Shown: piece after piece, positions 45,670 to 55,149 of the stretch
How the letters are laid out: the number at the start of each line of letters is the position of its first letter
Position numbering within the stretch: position 1 is the first letter of the stretch
Assembly (NCBI RefSeq): GCF_023734135.1
Contig: NZ_AP025730.1
Coordinates: forward strand, 2,108,001 to 2,172,000
Source of the DNA: Sphaerotilus microaerophilus
Lineage (GTDB): Bacteria; Pseudomonadota; Gammaproteobacteria; Burkholderiales; Burkholderiaceae_C
DNA: 64,000 nt
Direction of reading: 5' to 3'
The notes under the pieces: model-generated
The model's input: only the letters and a program-made list of their open reading frames with translations
Told to the model about the DNA's origin: nothing
Database searches by the model: none
Made by a program: the position numbers and the translations under genes

Positions 45670-47631
45670 ATGAAATTCCCCTCTCGAACGCTGGCTGCGT
45701 TCCCCCCGCGGCGCCTCGCCGCGGTGTCCCTGTGCGTGGCCGGTTGCGCGGCCTCCCCGATGGTTGCCGCCCAGGCAGCCGCCTCCCTGGACCAGGTGGT
45801 CGTCACCGGTTCGCGCTTCAGCGATGACCCGCGCGGCCTGCCCTTCGGCGTCAGCGTCATCACCGCGCAGGACATCCGCCGCTCCGGTGCGGGCACCGTC
45901 AACGAGGCCGTGATGAAGCTGCTGGGCGTGCCCGGGCGGCTCGACCTCTACGGCGGCGGCGAGTACGCGCTGGACCTGCGCGGCTTTGGCAGCACCTCCG
46001 ACAGCAACATGGTCATCGTGGTCGACGGCCTGCGCCTGAGCGAAGGCGACCTGGGCGGTACCCGCCTGGCGGGTATCCCGATCGACACCGTCGAGCGCAT
46101 CGAGGTGCTGCGCGGCAGCGGTGCCGTGCTGTACGGCGAGGGCGCCACCGGCGGCGTCGTGATCATCACCACCAAGGCCGGCCGGGGGGCGCAGCGGCGC
46201 AACACCGCGCAGGTCTATGCCGCCGCTGGCAGCCACGCGACCCGCGAACTGCGTGCCGGTGCCACCCTGGTGGCCGGCGACTTCTCGGTGGACGTGGCCG
46301 GCAACCGCCGCCTGTCCGACGGCCACCGCGACAACGGCGAGTCGGCCACGCGGGGCGGCTCGGTGGCCGCCCAGTGGGCAACCGACGGCCTGCGCATCGT
46401 CCTGCGCCATGGCGAGGACCGCCTCAACGCCGGCCTGCCGGGCGCGCTGTCCACCGCGCAGTACGACAGCGACCCGAGCCAGACGGAACACCCGAACGAC
46501 TGGGTGCGCATCATCAACCGGCGCAACAGCCTGCAGGCCGACTGGCGCCTGGGCGACTGGGAGTTCGGCTTCGACGCCGGGCAGCGCGCCAAGCAGGTGC
46601 GCAGCCTGAGCACCTACTTCGGCTCGGCGTCGAGCTACGACTACGACGTGGCGGCCGACCAGGTTGGCGCCCGGGCGCGCTACAGCGCTACCCTGGGCGG
46701 CCTGCGCAACAGCCTGGCCGGTGGCGTGGACCTGAGCCACTGGGACCGGGACGTGGCCGGCACCTACGGGTCGAGCGCGCGGCAGACCAACCGGGCCGTC
46801 TACCTGCGCGATGACCTGACGCTCGAAGGCGGCACCCGCCTGAGCGCCGGCCTGCGCCGCGAGGCCATCCAGAAGACCCACAGCGGCGTCACGGCCGCGC
46901 TTGAAGACACCCTGCAGGCCTGGGAGCTGGGTCTGGTGCAGCCCCTGGCCGCCCAGTGGCAGGCCTATGGTCGCCTGGGCCGCAGCTTCCGCCTGGCCAA
47001 CGCCGACGAGTTCAGCTACACCTCCGGCACGCCGCTGCGGCCGCAGATGTCGCGCGACGTCGAACTCGGGGCGCGCTGGAGGGCCGAACGCGACCGGGCC
47101 GACCTGCGCCTGTACCGCAACAGCCTGCGCGACGAGATCGGCTACGACCCGTCGGCCAACGGCGGCTGGGGTGCCAACGTGAACTACGACCCGACGCGCC
47201 GCCAGGGCATCGAGCTGGAGGGCAGCCACGCGCTCACGCCGGCGCTGGAGCTGCGCGCCACGGCCGCGTGGCGCCAGGCGACCTTTGTCGGGGGCGCCTA
47301 TGACGGCAAGGACGTTCCGCTGGTCAACGCCGGCAGCGCCTCGCTGGGGGCGCAGTGGCAGGCGCTGCCGGGGCACCGGCTGGGGGCGACCCTGGTGTAC
47401 GCCTCGTCGCGCCACCCGGACCTGGCCAACAGCTGCAGCATGCCCTCGGTCACCACGCTGGATCTGCGCTGGGCCTGGGAGCTGCCGGTGGTCGAGCTGA
47501 GCGTGGCGGTGGGCAATGCCACCGATCGCAAGTTCTACACCCAGGCCTACGCCTGTGCGAACGGCCTGCCCACGTCGATCTACCCGGAGCCCGGGCGCAG
47601 CGTGACGGCCGCGGCGCGGCTGAACTTCTGA
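45670..47631 (+). CDS. btuB: TonB-dependent outer-membrane receptor, BtuB-like
   Basis: 653-residue outer-membrane receptor. A signal peptide (residues about 1-37) precedes a TonB box-like LDQVVVTGSR, a plug domain (FGVSVITAQDIRRSGAG, VDGLRLSEGDLGG, IERIEVLRGSGAVLYGEGAT in VERIEVL form) and a beta-barrel ending in an aromatic Phe (AAARLNF). Because it lies directly after a cobalamin riboswitch and before btuFCD and cob genes, its cargo is almost surely cobalamin or cobinamide. ATG 45670 was chosen; its Shine-Dalgarno is weak. Confidence 0.9.
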   Translation: MKFPSRTLAAFPPRRLAAVSLCVAGCAASPMVAAQAAASLDQVVVTGSRFSDDPRGLPFGVSVITAQDIRRSGAGTVNEAVMKLLGVPGRLDLYGGGEYALDLRGFGSTSDSNMVIVVDGLRLSEGDLGGTRLAGIPIDTVERIEVLRGSGAVLYGEGATGGVVIITTKAGRGAQRRNTAQVYAAAGSHATRELRAGATLVAGDFSVDVAGNRRLSDGHRDNGESATRGGSVAAQWATDGLRIVLRHGEDRLNAGLPGALSTAQYDSDPSQTEHPNDWVRIINRRNSLQADWRLGDWEFGFDAGQRAKQVRSLSTYFGSASSYDYDVAADQVGARARYSATLGGLRNSLAGGVDLSHWDRDVAGTYGSSARQTNRAVYLRDDLTLEGGTRLSAGLRREAIQKTHSGVTAALEDTLQAWELGLVQPLAAQWQAYGRLGRSFRLANADEFSYTSGTPLRPQMSRDVELGARWRAERDRADLRLYRNSLRDEIGYDPSANGGWGANVNYDPTRRQGIELEGSHALTPALELRATAAWRQATFVGGAYDGKDVPLVNAGSASLGAQWQALPGHRLGATLVYASSRHPDLANSCSMPSVTTLDLRWAWELPVVELSVAVGNATDRKFYTQAYACANGLPTSIYPEPGRSVTAAARLNF

Positions 47632-47680
47632 TCCGCCACGGATTGACACGGGGCACGGGCCGCAAGGCGGGGGTGGTTGG

Positions 47681-48244
47681 ATGAAGCCGACACACGAGCT
47701 GATCCTCGGCGGGGCCAAGAGCGGCAAGTCGCGCCGTGCCGAGGACCTCGCCGCGCACTGGCTGGCCGGTGCGGGCGGCCGCTCGGCCGTCCTGCTGGCC
47801 ACCGCGCTGGCGGGGGACGACGAGATGGCCGCGCGCATCGCGCGCCATCGGCGTGACCGTGCCGAGCGTGTGCCGGACTTGGCCACGGTCGAGGTGCCGG
47901 TCGACCTGCCTGCCGCGCTGCAGGCCCAGGACGACCCGCAGCGCCTGCTGCTGGTCGACTGCCTGACGCTCTGGCTGACGCAGTGCCTGCTGCCGCCACC
48001 CGGGGCCGCCCCGCAGGACTGGGCCGCCCTGGAGCAGGCCCTGTTGCAGGCGGTGCAGGCCGCTCGCAGCCCGCTGGTGTTCGTCTCCAACGAGATCGGC
48101 CTGGGCGTGATGCCGATGTCGCCCGAGGCGCGGCGCTGTGTCGATGCGCTCGGGCTGCTGCACCAGCGGCTGGCCGCCGCTTGCGACCGCGTCACCCTGC
48201 TGGTGGCCGGCCTGCCCTTGGCCGTGAAAGGCGCCTTGCCATGA
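47681..48244 (+). CDS. cobU: Adenosylcobinamide kinase / adenosylcobinamide-phosphate guanylyltransferase
   Basis: CobU (CobP) phosphorylates adenosylcobinamide and then attaches GMP, giving AdoCbi-GDP for the final assembly. The 187-residue protein has the P-loop GGAKSGKSRRAE, a LLVDCLTLWLTQCL segment and VFVSNEIGLGVMP, all family marks. Its stop overlaps the btuF start (ATGA), and it follows btuB by 49 bases. It should be under the riboswitch. Confidence 0.93.
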   Translation: MKPTHELILGGAKSGKSRRAEDLAAHWLAGAGGRSAVLLATALAGDDEMAARIARHRRDRAERVPDLATVEVPVDLPAALQAQDDPQRLLLVDCLTLWLTQCLLPPPGAAPQDWAALEQALLQAVQAARSPLVFVSNEIGLGVMPMSPEARRCVDALGLLHQRLAAACDRVTLLVAGLPLAVKGALP

Positions 48245-49119
48245 CCCGATTCCTCCTGTGGTGGCTGCTCCTGATCGCCCAGCCCACCCTGGCCGCGGGC
48301 ATCCAGGTCACCGACGACCGGGGCGTGACGCACCGCTTTGCCGCGCCGCCGCAGCGCATCGTCTCGATGCTGCCCTCGCTCACCGAGAGCGTCTGCGCGC
48401 TGGGCGGCTGCGCCCGGCTGGTCGGCGTCGACCGCTATTCCAACTGGCCTGCGTCGGTGGAGAAACTGCCCCGGCTGGGCGGGCTGGACGATGCGCTGAT
48501 CGAAGGCATCGCCGCGCTGCGCCCGGAGGTGGTGCTGGCCTCCACCTCGGCGCAGTCGCTCGACCGGCTCGACGCCCTGGGCCTGAAGGTGCTGCGCCTG
48601 AAGTCCGACAGCCACGCCGACACCCGCCGCACCCTGGGCCTGCTGGCCGAGCTGCTGGGCAGCCCGGAGCAGGCGGCGCAGGTCTGGGCGGCGGTCGAGC
48701 GTGACCTGGCTGCCGCCGCGGCGCGTGTGCCACCGGCCCTGCGCGGCGCCAAGGTCTATTTCGAGATCGGCGGCGGGCCCTACGCGGCCGGGCGCAGCTC
48801 CTTCATCGGCGAGACGATGACCCGGCTGGGCCTGGTCAACATCGTGCCGGCAGAGCTGGGGCCGTTCCCGAAGCTGAACCCGGAGTTCGTGCTGCGTGCG
48901 CGCCCCGATGTGGTGATGGGCGTGCAGCACGAGGCCGCCGCGATGGCGCAGCGCCCCGGCTGGGCGCAGCTGCCGGCGCTGCAGCAGGGCCGCCGCTGCG
49001 ACCTGCCCACCGCGCAGTACGAGATAATGGGCCGACCTGGCCCGCGCCTGGGCGAGGCCGCCGGCCTCCTGGCCGACTGCCTGCAGCGCGTGGGCACGAT
49101 GGCGGGAGCAGGGCGGTGA
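48241..49119 (+). CDS. btuF: Cobalamin ABC transporter periplasmic binding protein BtuF
   Basis: 292-residue periplasmic binding protein of the helical-backbone metal/cobalamin type. The signal peptide is MTRFLLWWLLLIAQPTLAAG. The mature part has PQRIVSMLPSLTESVCALG, LVGVDRYSNWPASV and RPDVVMGVQHE. It delivers cobalamin from BtuB to BtuCD. The start overlaps cobU, and the stop overlaps the btuC start by one base, so translation is coupled. Confidence 0.9.
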   Translation: MTRFLLWWLLLIAQPTLAAGIQVTDDRGVTHRFAAPPQRIVSMLPSLTESVCALGGCARLVGVDRYSNWPASVEKLPRLGGLDDALIEGIAALRPEVVLASTSAQSLDRLDALGLKVLRLKSDSHADTRRTLGLLAELLGSPEQAAQVWAAVERDLAAAAARVPPALRGAKVYFEIGGGPYAAGRSSFIGETMTRLGLVNIVPAELGPFPKLNPEFVLRARPDVVMGVQHEAAAMAQRPGWAQLPALQQGRRCDLPTAQYEIMGRPGPRLGEAAGLLADCLQRVGTMAGAGR

Positions 49120-50192
49120 TGGCGCTCCCGCAGGCCGCGTCACCGGCCACCGCGTCCCGGCCAGCGCCAGGCGCGGCCGACCACCTTCGGCAGCGCCGCC
49201 GCCTGCTGGGCTGGCTGGGGCTGGGCCTGCTGGTCGGCCTGCTGGCCGGGCTGGTCACCGGCAGCGCCGGTTTCTCCCTGGAGACCCTGCAGTCGGACCT
49301 CGCGGGTGAGCAGGCCTGGCTGATCCTGGGCGAGATCCGCGCGCCGCGCACCCTGGGCGCAGCCCTGGTGGGGGCCCTGCTCGGCCTGGGCGGGGCGCTG
49401 GCTCAGGGGCTGTTCCGCAACCCGCTGGCGGATCCCTACCTGCTCGGTGCGGCTGCCGGCGCAGGCTTGGCGGTGGTGCTGGTGCTGGCCGGGGCCACCC
49501 TCGGCGGGCTGCAGCTCAGCCTGACGGCCGCGCTGTGGCTGGAGCGGGTCGGGCTGGTGATGGCCGCCTTCATTGGCGCGGTTGGAGGTGTCACGCTGAC
49601 GCTGCTGCTGGCGCGTGGGGCGCTGCACACCACCCGGCTGCTGCTGTCCGGCGTGGTGCTGGCGGTGCTGCTGGGCGCGCTGAGCGACCTGGTCACGGTG
49701 GTCTCGCCGGACGCGCTGCGGGGCAAGCAGGCCTTCATGCTCGGCAGCACCAGCTTCCTCGGCTGGTCCTCGGTGGCGCTGATGGCCGCCGGGCTGACGA
49801 TGCTGCTCGGCCTGGCGCTGCGCCACGCCCGCGCGCTGGACGCCCTCACGCTGGGCGAGGACAGCGCCGCCAGCCTGGGCCTGGACCTGGGCCGCGTGCG
49901 GCTGCTGCTGGTGCTGCTGCTCTCCGGGGCCACCGCGCTGGCGGTGTCGCAGGCCGGCCTGGTGGCCTTTGTCGGCCTGGTCGCACCGCACCTGGTGCGC
50001 CGTCACGCCCCTGGCGCACACGCCTGGCTGCTGGCGGCCAGTGCGCTGATGGGCGCGGTGCTGCTGCTGGTGGCCGACGTGATCTCGCGCGCGCTGATCG
50101 CGCCGCAGGAGCTGCCGGTGGGCGTGGTGACCGCGGTGCTTGGCGGGCTCTACCTGTGCTTGCTGTTGAACCGCCGGGTGCGGGGCGGATGA
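49119..50192 (+). CDS. btuC: Cobalamin ABC transporter permease BtuC
   Basis: 357-residue inner-membrane permease of the FecCD/BtuC family with about ten helices. Typical motifs are IRAPRTLGAALVGALLGLGG, NPLADPYLLGAAAGAGLAVV and GLVAFVGLVAPHLVRR. I chose the ATG at 49119, which shares a base with the btuF stop (TGATG) and has GGGAGCAGGG upstream; a GTG just before it is possible. A 109-base gap with hairpins separates it from btuD. Confidence 0.92.
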   Translation: MALPQAASPATASRPAPGAADHLRQRRRLLGWLGLGLLVGLLAGLVTGSAGFSLETLQSDLAGEQAWLILGEIRAPRTLGAALVGALLGLGGALAQGLFRNPLADPYLLGAAAGAGLAVVLVLAGATLGGLQLSLTAALWLERVGLVMAAFIGAVGGVTLTLLLARGALHTTRLLLSGVVLAVLLGALSDLVTVVSPDALRGKQAFMLGSTSFLGWSSVALMAAGLTMLLGLALRHARALDALTLGEDSAASLGLDLGRVRLLLVLLLSGATALAVSQAGLVAFVGLVAPHLVRRHAPGAHAWLLAASALMGAVLLLVADVISRALIAPQELPVGVVTAVLGGLYLCLLLNRRVRGG

Positions 50193-50202
50193 GACCCCCT
50201 GT

Positions 50203-50269
50203 GTCAACCCCCGCAAGCGGGCCGAGCGCCGGGCCGCTCCCAAGCCGGCCCGCCATCCCCTCGGGGGAT
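50203..50269. repeat. Hairpin-dense intergenic segment between btuC and btuD
   Basis: The gap contains CCCGCAAGCGGG and ATCCCC-TCG-GGGGAT (50255-50269) plus further GC-rich inverted pairs. The pattern is like that near 38885-38942 and may be a dispersed palindromic repeat. It interrupts an otherwise tightly packed operon and could attenuate or stabilise the mRNA before btuD. Confidence 0.4.
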
Positions 50270-50301
50270 CGGACCATGTACCCATGGGACGAGGGGCTGT
50301 C

Positions 50302-51093
50302 ATGAGGATGCCCCCGCCCGTGCTGGAGGCCACCGGCCTGCAGGTCGGCTATGGCGACCGCCCGGTGCTGAAGTCGGTGGACTGCCGCTTCGAGGCGGGC
50401 TGGACGGCCATCGTCGGCCCCAACGGCGCTGGCAAGAGCACCCTGCTGCGGGTGCTGGCCGGGCTGCTGCCGCCGCAGGCCGGCGAGGTGCGGGTGGATG
50501 GGCGCCGCCTGAAGGACCTGAGCCCGCGCGAGCGTGGGCAGCGCATCGCCTGGCTGGCGCAGCAGGGCGAGGTCACCGGCGAGCTGACCGTGCGCGAGAC
50601 GGTGGCGCTGGGCCGCCTGCCGCACCTCGGCCTGTTCGGCACACCGGGGTCAGCCGACGAGGCCGCGGTGGACCGTGCGATGGCCGAGGCCGAGTGCGCC
50701 GACTGGCAGGACCGGCGCCTCAACGCCCTCTCCGGCGGCGAGCGCCAGCGTGTGCTGCTGGCCCGCGCCCTGGCCACCGATGCCCCGGTGCTGCTGCTGG
50801 ACGAGCCCACCACCCACCTCGACCCGCCGCACCAGGTGGCGCTGGTGCGCCTGGCGCAGCAGCTGGCGCGCGCCCGCACCGTGGTCACGGTGATGCACGA
50901 CCTGTCGCTGGCGCTGGCGGCCGACCGGCTGCTGCTGTTGCAGGCCGGCCAGGTGAGCTGTGCCGGCGCACCGTCCGACCCCGCCCTGCGTGATGCCCTG
51001 GAGGCGGTGTTCCGCCACGCCATCCGCATCGTCGAGCAGGACGGCCAGTGGGTGGCGCTGCCCCGCCTGGCCGCCCCGCCGGCACCTCCTTGA
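50302..51093 (+). CDS. btuD: Cobalamin ABC transporter ATP-binding protein BtuD
   Basis: 263-residue ABC ATPase. Walker A is GPNGAGKST, the signature is LSGGERQRV, Walker B is VLLLDEPTTHLD, and the switch His is in VMHDLSL. It powers BtuC. ATG 50302 has GAGGGG upstream; ATG 50284 and 50308 are in-frame alternatives. Confidence 0.92.
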   Translation: MRMPPPVLEATGLQVGYGDRPVLKSVDCRFEAGWTAIVGPNGAGKSTLLRVLAGLLPPQAGEVRVDGRRLKDLSPRERGQRIAWLAQQGEVTGELTVRETVALGRLPHLGLFGTPGSADEAAVDRAMAEAECADWQDRRLNALSGGERQRVLLARALATDAPVLLLDEPTTHLDPPHQVALVRLAQQLARARTVVTVMHDLSLALAADRLLLLQAGQVSCAGAPSDPALRDALEAVFRHAIRIVEQDGQWVALPRLAAPPAPP

Positions 51094-51118
51094 ACCCTCC
51101 CCCTTCCTCCATTCATCG

Positions 51119-52615
51119 ATGACCGCACGCGCCATCATGGTGCTGGGCACCACCAGCGGGGCCGGCAAGAGCTGGCTGGCCACCGCGCTGTGCCGCTGGT
51201 ATGCCCGCCAGGGGCTGCGTGTGGCGCCCTTCAAGGCGCAGAACATGAGCAACAACGCCCGCGTCGTGCCCGGCCCGGGCGGTCGCATGGGCGAGATCGG
51301 CAGTGCGCAGTACTTCCAGGCCCTGGCCGCGCGCGCCGCGCCCGAGGTGCGCCACAACCCGGTGCTGCTCAAGCCCGAGCACGACACCGCCAGCCAGGTG
51401 GTGGTGCTGGGCGAGGTGCGGCGTGACCTGGGCGCCGTGCCCTGGCGCGAGCGCAGCGAGGCGCTTTGGCCCCCTGCGCGCCAGGCGCTGGCCGAACTGA
51501 TGGCGGAGAACGATGTGGTGGTGATCGAGGGCGCCGGCTCGCCGGCCGAGATCAACCTGCACGCCAGCGACTACGTCAACATGCGCACCGCGCTGGCTGC
51601 CGACGCGGCCTGCCTGCTGGTGACGGACATCGACCGCGGCGGCGCCTTCGCCCACCTCTACGGCACCTGGGCGCTGCTGCCGCCTGGCGAGGCGGCACTG
51701 ATCCGCGGTTTCGTGCTCAACCGCTTCCGTGGCGACGCAGCGCTGCTCGCGCCCGGCCCGGCGCAGATCCGGGCGCTCACCGGCGTGCCCACCGTCGCCA
51801 CCCTGCCGATGTGGCACGAGCACGGCCTGCCCGAGGAGGATGGCGTCTTCGATCACCGCGCCGGCGGGGGGGACGAGGGCGCGCTGCGGGTGGCCGTGGT
51901 GGCCTGGCCGCGCATCAGCAACCTCGACGAGTTCCAGCCGCTGCGCCACCAGCCCGGCGTGCGGTTGACCTGGGCACGCCAGCCGGCCGACCTGGACGGC
52001 GCCGACTGGGTCATCCTGCCCGGCAGCAAGCACACCAGCGCGGACCTGGCCTGGCTGCGCGCGCAGCGGCTGGATGCGGCGATTGCCGCCCACGCGGCCC
52101 GCGGCGGCGCGCTGCTGGGCATCTGCGGCGGCCTCCAGGTGCTGGGCGAAACGCTCACCGACCCGGATGGGGTCGAGGCCAGCCAGGCCGCTCCCTTCGG
52201 CGGCGATGCCCCCGGCCTGGGCCTGCTGCCGCTGGTCACCCGCTTCGAGCGCGACAAGCGCGTCGCCCCGGTGTCGGCGCGCTTCGGTCCGCTGGAAGGT
52301 GCCTGGTGCGCGCTGTCTGGCGTGGGCTTCGACGGCTACGAGATCCACCAGGGCCGCACCGTCTTCCACCCCTCGCTGGAGCGCTGCGCCGAGGTGCTGC
52401 GCAACCCCGCCGGCGAGGTGCTGGGCTGGCAGCAGGGCAACGTGCTGGGGCTCTACGCCCACGGCCTGTTCGAGTCGCCCGCGGTGCTGCAGGCCCTGCT
52501 GGGCCACCCCGGCCGCACGCTCGACCAGGTGTTCGACGGCCTGGCCGACTTCATCGACCGCCATTTCGAGCCCGGTGCGCTGGAGGGGTTGCTGCGCCCC
52601 GCCGTGTTGCGCTGA
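51119..52615 (+). CDS. cobQ: Cobyric acid synthase
   Basis: CobQ amidates four carboxylates of adenosylcobyrinic acid a,c-diamide using glutamine and ATP. The 498-residue protein has an N-terminal P-loop dethiobiotin-synthase-like domain (VLGTTSGAGKSWLATALCRW, FKAQNMSNNA) and a C-terminal glutamine amidotransferase domain (GICGGLQVLGE with the nucleophilic Cys; HGLFESP). The ATG at 51119 follows btuD by 25 bases. With no cbiB/cobD gene in the window, the pathway's aminopropanol step must be encoded elsewhere. Confidence 0.92.
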   Translation: MTARAIMVLGTTSGAGKSWLATALCRWYARQGLRVAPFKAQNMSNNARVVPGPGGRMGEIGSAQYFQALAARAAPEVRHNPVLLKPEHDTASQVVVLGEVRRDLGAVPWRERSEALWPPARQALAELMAENDVVVIEGAGSPAEINLHASDYVNMRTALAADAACLLVTDIDRGGAFAHLYGTWALLPPGEAALIRGFVLNRFRGDAALLAPGPAQIRALTGVPTVATLPMWHEHGLPEEDGVFDHRAGGGDEGALRVAVVAWPRISNLDEFQPLRHQPGVRLTWARQPADLDGADWVILPGSKHTSADLAWLRAQRLDAAIAAHAARGGALLGICGGLQVLGETLTDPDGVEASQAAPFGGDAPGLGLLPLVTRFERDKRVAPVSARFGPLEGAWCALSGVGFDGYEIHQGRTVFHPSLERCAEVLRNPAGEVLGWQQGNVLGLYAHGLFESPAVLQALLGHPGRTLDQVFDGLADFIDRHFEPGALEGLLRPAVLR

Positions 52616-52645
52616 TGCCTGGCTGCTCCTTTTGCGCTCCCCGAC

Positions 52646-53734
52646 ATGTCACACACGCCCTACCTCCTGCCTGAGGTCGCCGACCTCGCCACCCTGAACG
52701 ACGCTGCGTTGCCGGCGCGCCTGCAGGCCCTGATCGACGGCAAGACCAAGCCGCTGGGCTCGCTCGGCCGGCTGGAGGCCCTGGCGGTCCAGCTCGGCCG
52801 CATCCAGGGCCGCGAGCAGCCGCGCCTGGAGGCGCCGCAGGTGGTGGTGTTCGCGGGCGACCACGGTCTGGCCGCTCGCGGCGTGTCCGCCTACCCCAGC
52901 GACGTGACCTGGCAGATGGTCGAGAACTTCCTGGCCGGCGGCGCGGCGGTCAGCGTGCTGGCGCGCCAGCACGGCCTGGCGCTGACGGTGGTGGACGCCG
53001 GCGTGCGGCACGACCTCGCGCCCCGGCCCGGCCTGCAGATTCGCAAGATCGCCCCCGGCACCGCCGACATGCTGGCCGGCCCGGCGATGAGCGCCGCGCA
53101 GTGCCAGGCCGCGCTGGCGGCGGGTGCGGATGTCGTGCGCTTGCTGCCGGGCAACGCGCTGATCTTCGGCGAGATGGGCATCGGCAACACCTCGGCGGCG
53201 GCGCTGATCCTGGCGCGCCTGAGCGGCCAGCCGATCGAGCGCTGCGCCGGGCGCGGCACCGGGCTGGACGACGCGGCGCTGCAGCGCAAGCTGGAGCTGC
53301 TGCGCGGCGTGCTGGCGCGTCATCCCGGCCACCCCGGCCAATCCGGTGTCAGCGAACCGCTGGACGTGCTGGCCACCTTCGGCGGCTTCGAGATCGCGAT
53401 GATGGTCGGCGCGCTGCTGCAGGCCGCCGCCGAGCGCCGCGTGATCCTGGTGGACGGCTTCATCGTCAGCGCCGCGGTGCTGGTGGCCGCGCGCCTGCGC
53501 CCGGCCGTGCTGCAGCGCTGCGTCTTCGCGCACCAGAGCGACGAGTCCGGCCACCGCCTGCTGCTCGACCTGCTCAACGCCCAGCCGCTGCTGCAGCTCG
53601 GCCTGCGCCTGGGCGAGGGCTCGGGCGCCGCGCTGGCCTGGCCGCTGCTCGAATCGGCCTGCCGCATCCTGGCCGAGATGGCCAGCTTCGAGTCGGCCGG
53701 CGTATCCGACAAAGCCACGGACAAGGACGCCTGA
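52646..53734 (+). CDS. cobT: Nicotinate-nucleotide--dimethylbenzimidazole phosphoribosyltransferase
   Basis: CobT makes alpha-ribazole phosphate from nicotinate mononucleotide and 5,6-dimethylbenzimidazole, for the lower ligand of cobalamin. The 362-residue protein has [48 protein letters not shown] and [12 protein letters not shown]. It follows cobQ by 30 bases and precedes cobS by 13. Confidence 0.94.
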   Translation: MSHTPYLLPEVADLATLNDAALPARLQALIDGKTKPLGSLGRLEALAVQLGRIQGREQPRLEAPQVVVFAGDHGLAARGVSAYPSDVTWQMVENFLAGGAAVSVLARQHGLALTVVDAGVRHDLAPRPGLQIRKIAPGTADMLAGPAMSAAQCQAALAAGADVVRLLPGNALIFGEMGIGNTSAAALILARLSGQPIERCAGRGTGLDDAALQRKLELLRGVLARHPGHPGQSGVSEPLDVLATFGGFEIAMMVGALLQAAAERRVILVDGFIVSAAVLVAARLRPAVLQRCVFAHQSDESGHRLLLDLLNAQPLLQLGLRLGEGSGAALAWPLLESACRILAEMASFESAGVSDKATDKDA

Positions 53735-53747
53735 GGTCGGGGGCGCC

Positions 53748-54575
53748 ATGGGTCACCTCGCCCGCGAGCTGCGGCTCTTCCTCATCGCGCTGCAGTTCTT
53801 CACCCGCGTGCCGGTGACGGGCCGGCTGGCCGACTGGGTCGGCTGGTCGCCCGAGGCGATGCACGCCAGCGCCCGCCACTACCCGGCGGTGGGGCTGCTG
53901 GTGGGCGCCTTCAGCGCGCTGCTGCTGGCGGCGGCGCAGCTCTGGCCGCTGCCGGTGGCGGTGGGGCTGGCGATGGCCGGCTCGGTCTGGCTCACCGGCG
54001 GCTTCCACGAGGACGGCCTGGCCGACACCTGCGACGGCCTGGGCGGCGCCGTCTCGCGTGAGCGGGCACTCACCATCATGAAGGACTCCCGCCTGGGCAG
54101 CTACGGCGCGCTCGGGCTGGTCTTTGTGCTGGGCCTGAAGGCCGCCGCGCTGCACGGGCTGGCGGTGCAGAGCCTGCCGCTGGCCGCCGCGCTGCTGGTC
54201 TGGGCGCACGCCGCCTCCCGTGCGCTGCCGGTGGCGCTGCTCTGGCTGCTGCCCTACGCGGGGGATGTCGAGCACGCCAAGGCCAAGCCGATGGCGCAGC
54301 AGATCTCCGGTGCCGGCCTGGCCGTCGCGCTGGGCTGGGTGGCGCTGGCGACGGGTGCGCTGGTCGTCGTGCTCGGCGCCTGGGGGCTACCGCTGGCGGC
54401 GCTGGTGGGCCTGATCGGGATGGGCGCGTGGTGTGCACGCTGGTACCGGCGCCGGCTGGGCGGCTTCACCGGCGACACGCTGGGCGCGGCGCAGCAGCTC
54501 GGCGAGCTGGCGGCCTACCTCGGCGCGCTGGCGTTGCTGCCGCTGATGCCACCGATGGGTGGTGCCCATGGCTGA
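53748..54575 (+). CDS. cobS: Adenosylcobinamide-GDP ribazoletransferase (cobalamin synthase)
   Basis: CobS joins AdoCbi-GDP and alpha-ribazole (phosphate) in the inner membrane, the last assembly reaction. The 275-residue membrane protein has LFLIALQFFTRVPV, the acidic active-site motif GGFHEDGLADTCDGLGGA, and several helices. The stop overlaps the cobC start by 8 bases. Confidence 0.93.
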   Translation: MGHLARELRLFLIALQFFTRVPVTGRLADWVGWSPEAMHASARHYPAVGLLVGAFSALLLAAAQLWPLPVAVGLAMAGSVWLTGGFHEDGLADTCDGLGGAVSRERALTIMKDSRLGSYGALGLVFVLGLKAAALHGLAVQSLPLAAALLVWAHAASRALPVALLWLLPYAGDVEHAKAKPMAQQISGAGLAVALGWVALATGALVVVLGAWGLPLAALVGLIGMGAWCARWYRRRLGGFTGDTLGAAQQLGELAAYLGALALLPLMPPMGGAHG

Positions 54576-55146
54576 GCTCTGGATCTGGCGCCACCCGCGC
54601 CCGGACGGCGCCGCCGGGCGCTGCATCGGCGCGGGCAGCGACCTGCCGGTGGACCCGCGCCGCGCCAAGCGGCTGGCGCACCGCATCCGCCAGCAGGCCC
54701 GTCGCGCCGGGCTGCCGCGGGTGATCGCCACGTCGCCCCTGCGCCGCGGTGCCGCCGTGGGCCGCTGGCTGCGGCGCTGGGGCTGGCGGCATGGGGTCGA
54801 TGCCCGGCTGGCGGAGCTGCACTTTGGTGCCTGGGACGGTCAGCCCTGGTCGGCGATCTCCCGCGAAGCCTTCGCCGCCTGGGAGGCCGACTTCCTGGGC
54901 CACGCGCCCGGTGGGGGCGAGAGCCTGGCCGCGCTGCGCCAGCGCCAGGCCGAGTGGCTCGATGAAGCCGGCGACCTCCCGGCGCGCCTGGTGGTCGGCC
55001 ACGCCGGCTGGATCAACGCGCTGCGCACCCGCCACCACCCGCAGCTCACCGCCGCCAACTGGCCGCGCCCGCTGCGTTACGGCCAATGCTGGCGCGAGCC
55101 GGCCGCTTCCGATGCGCTCAACCCGACACCGCCCGACGCCCGCTGA
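54568..55146 (+). CDS. cobC: Histidine phosphatase, alpha-ribazole phosphatase CobC-like
   Basis: 192-residue protein of the histidine phosphatase superfamily, likely removing phosphate from alpha-ribazole phosphate or cobalamin phosphate. The N-terminal catalytic motif reads WRHPRP where RHG is usual; the catalytic His is kept and the next residue is Pro. Other marks are SPLRRGAAVG, AELHFGAWDGQPW and VVGHAGWINALR. The ATG at 54568 overlaps cobS by 8 bases. Position between cobS and the BtuF-like gene supports the assignment. Confidence 0.82.
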   Translation: MAELWIWRHPRPDGAAGRCIGAGSDLPVDPRRAKRLAHRIRQQARRAGLPRVIATSPLRRGAAVGRWLRRWGWRHGVDARLAELHFGAWDGQPWSAISREAFAAWEADFLGHAPGGGESLAALRQRQAEWLDEAGDLPARLVVGHAGWINALRTRHHPQLTAANWPRPLRYGQCWREPAASDALNPTPPDAR

Positions 55147-55149
55147 ACC

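Noticed and set aside
45565..49143. A 1192-codon minus-strand open frame opposite btuB, cobU and btuF
   Set aside because: It runs through the riboswitch and three well-identified genes, and its translation has no domain.
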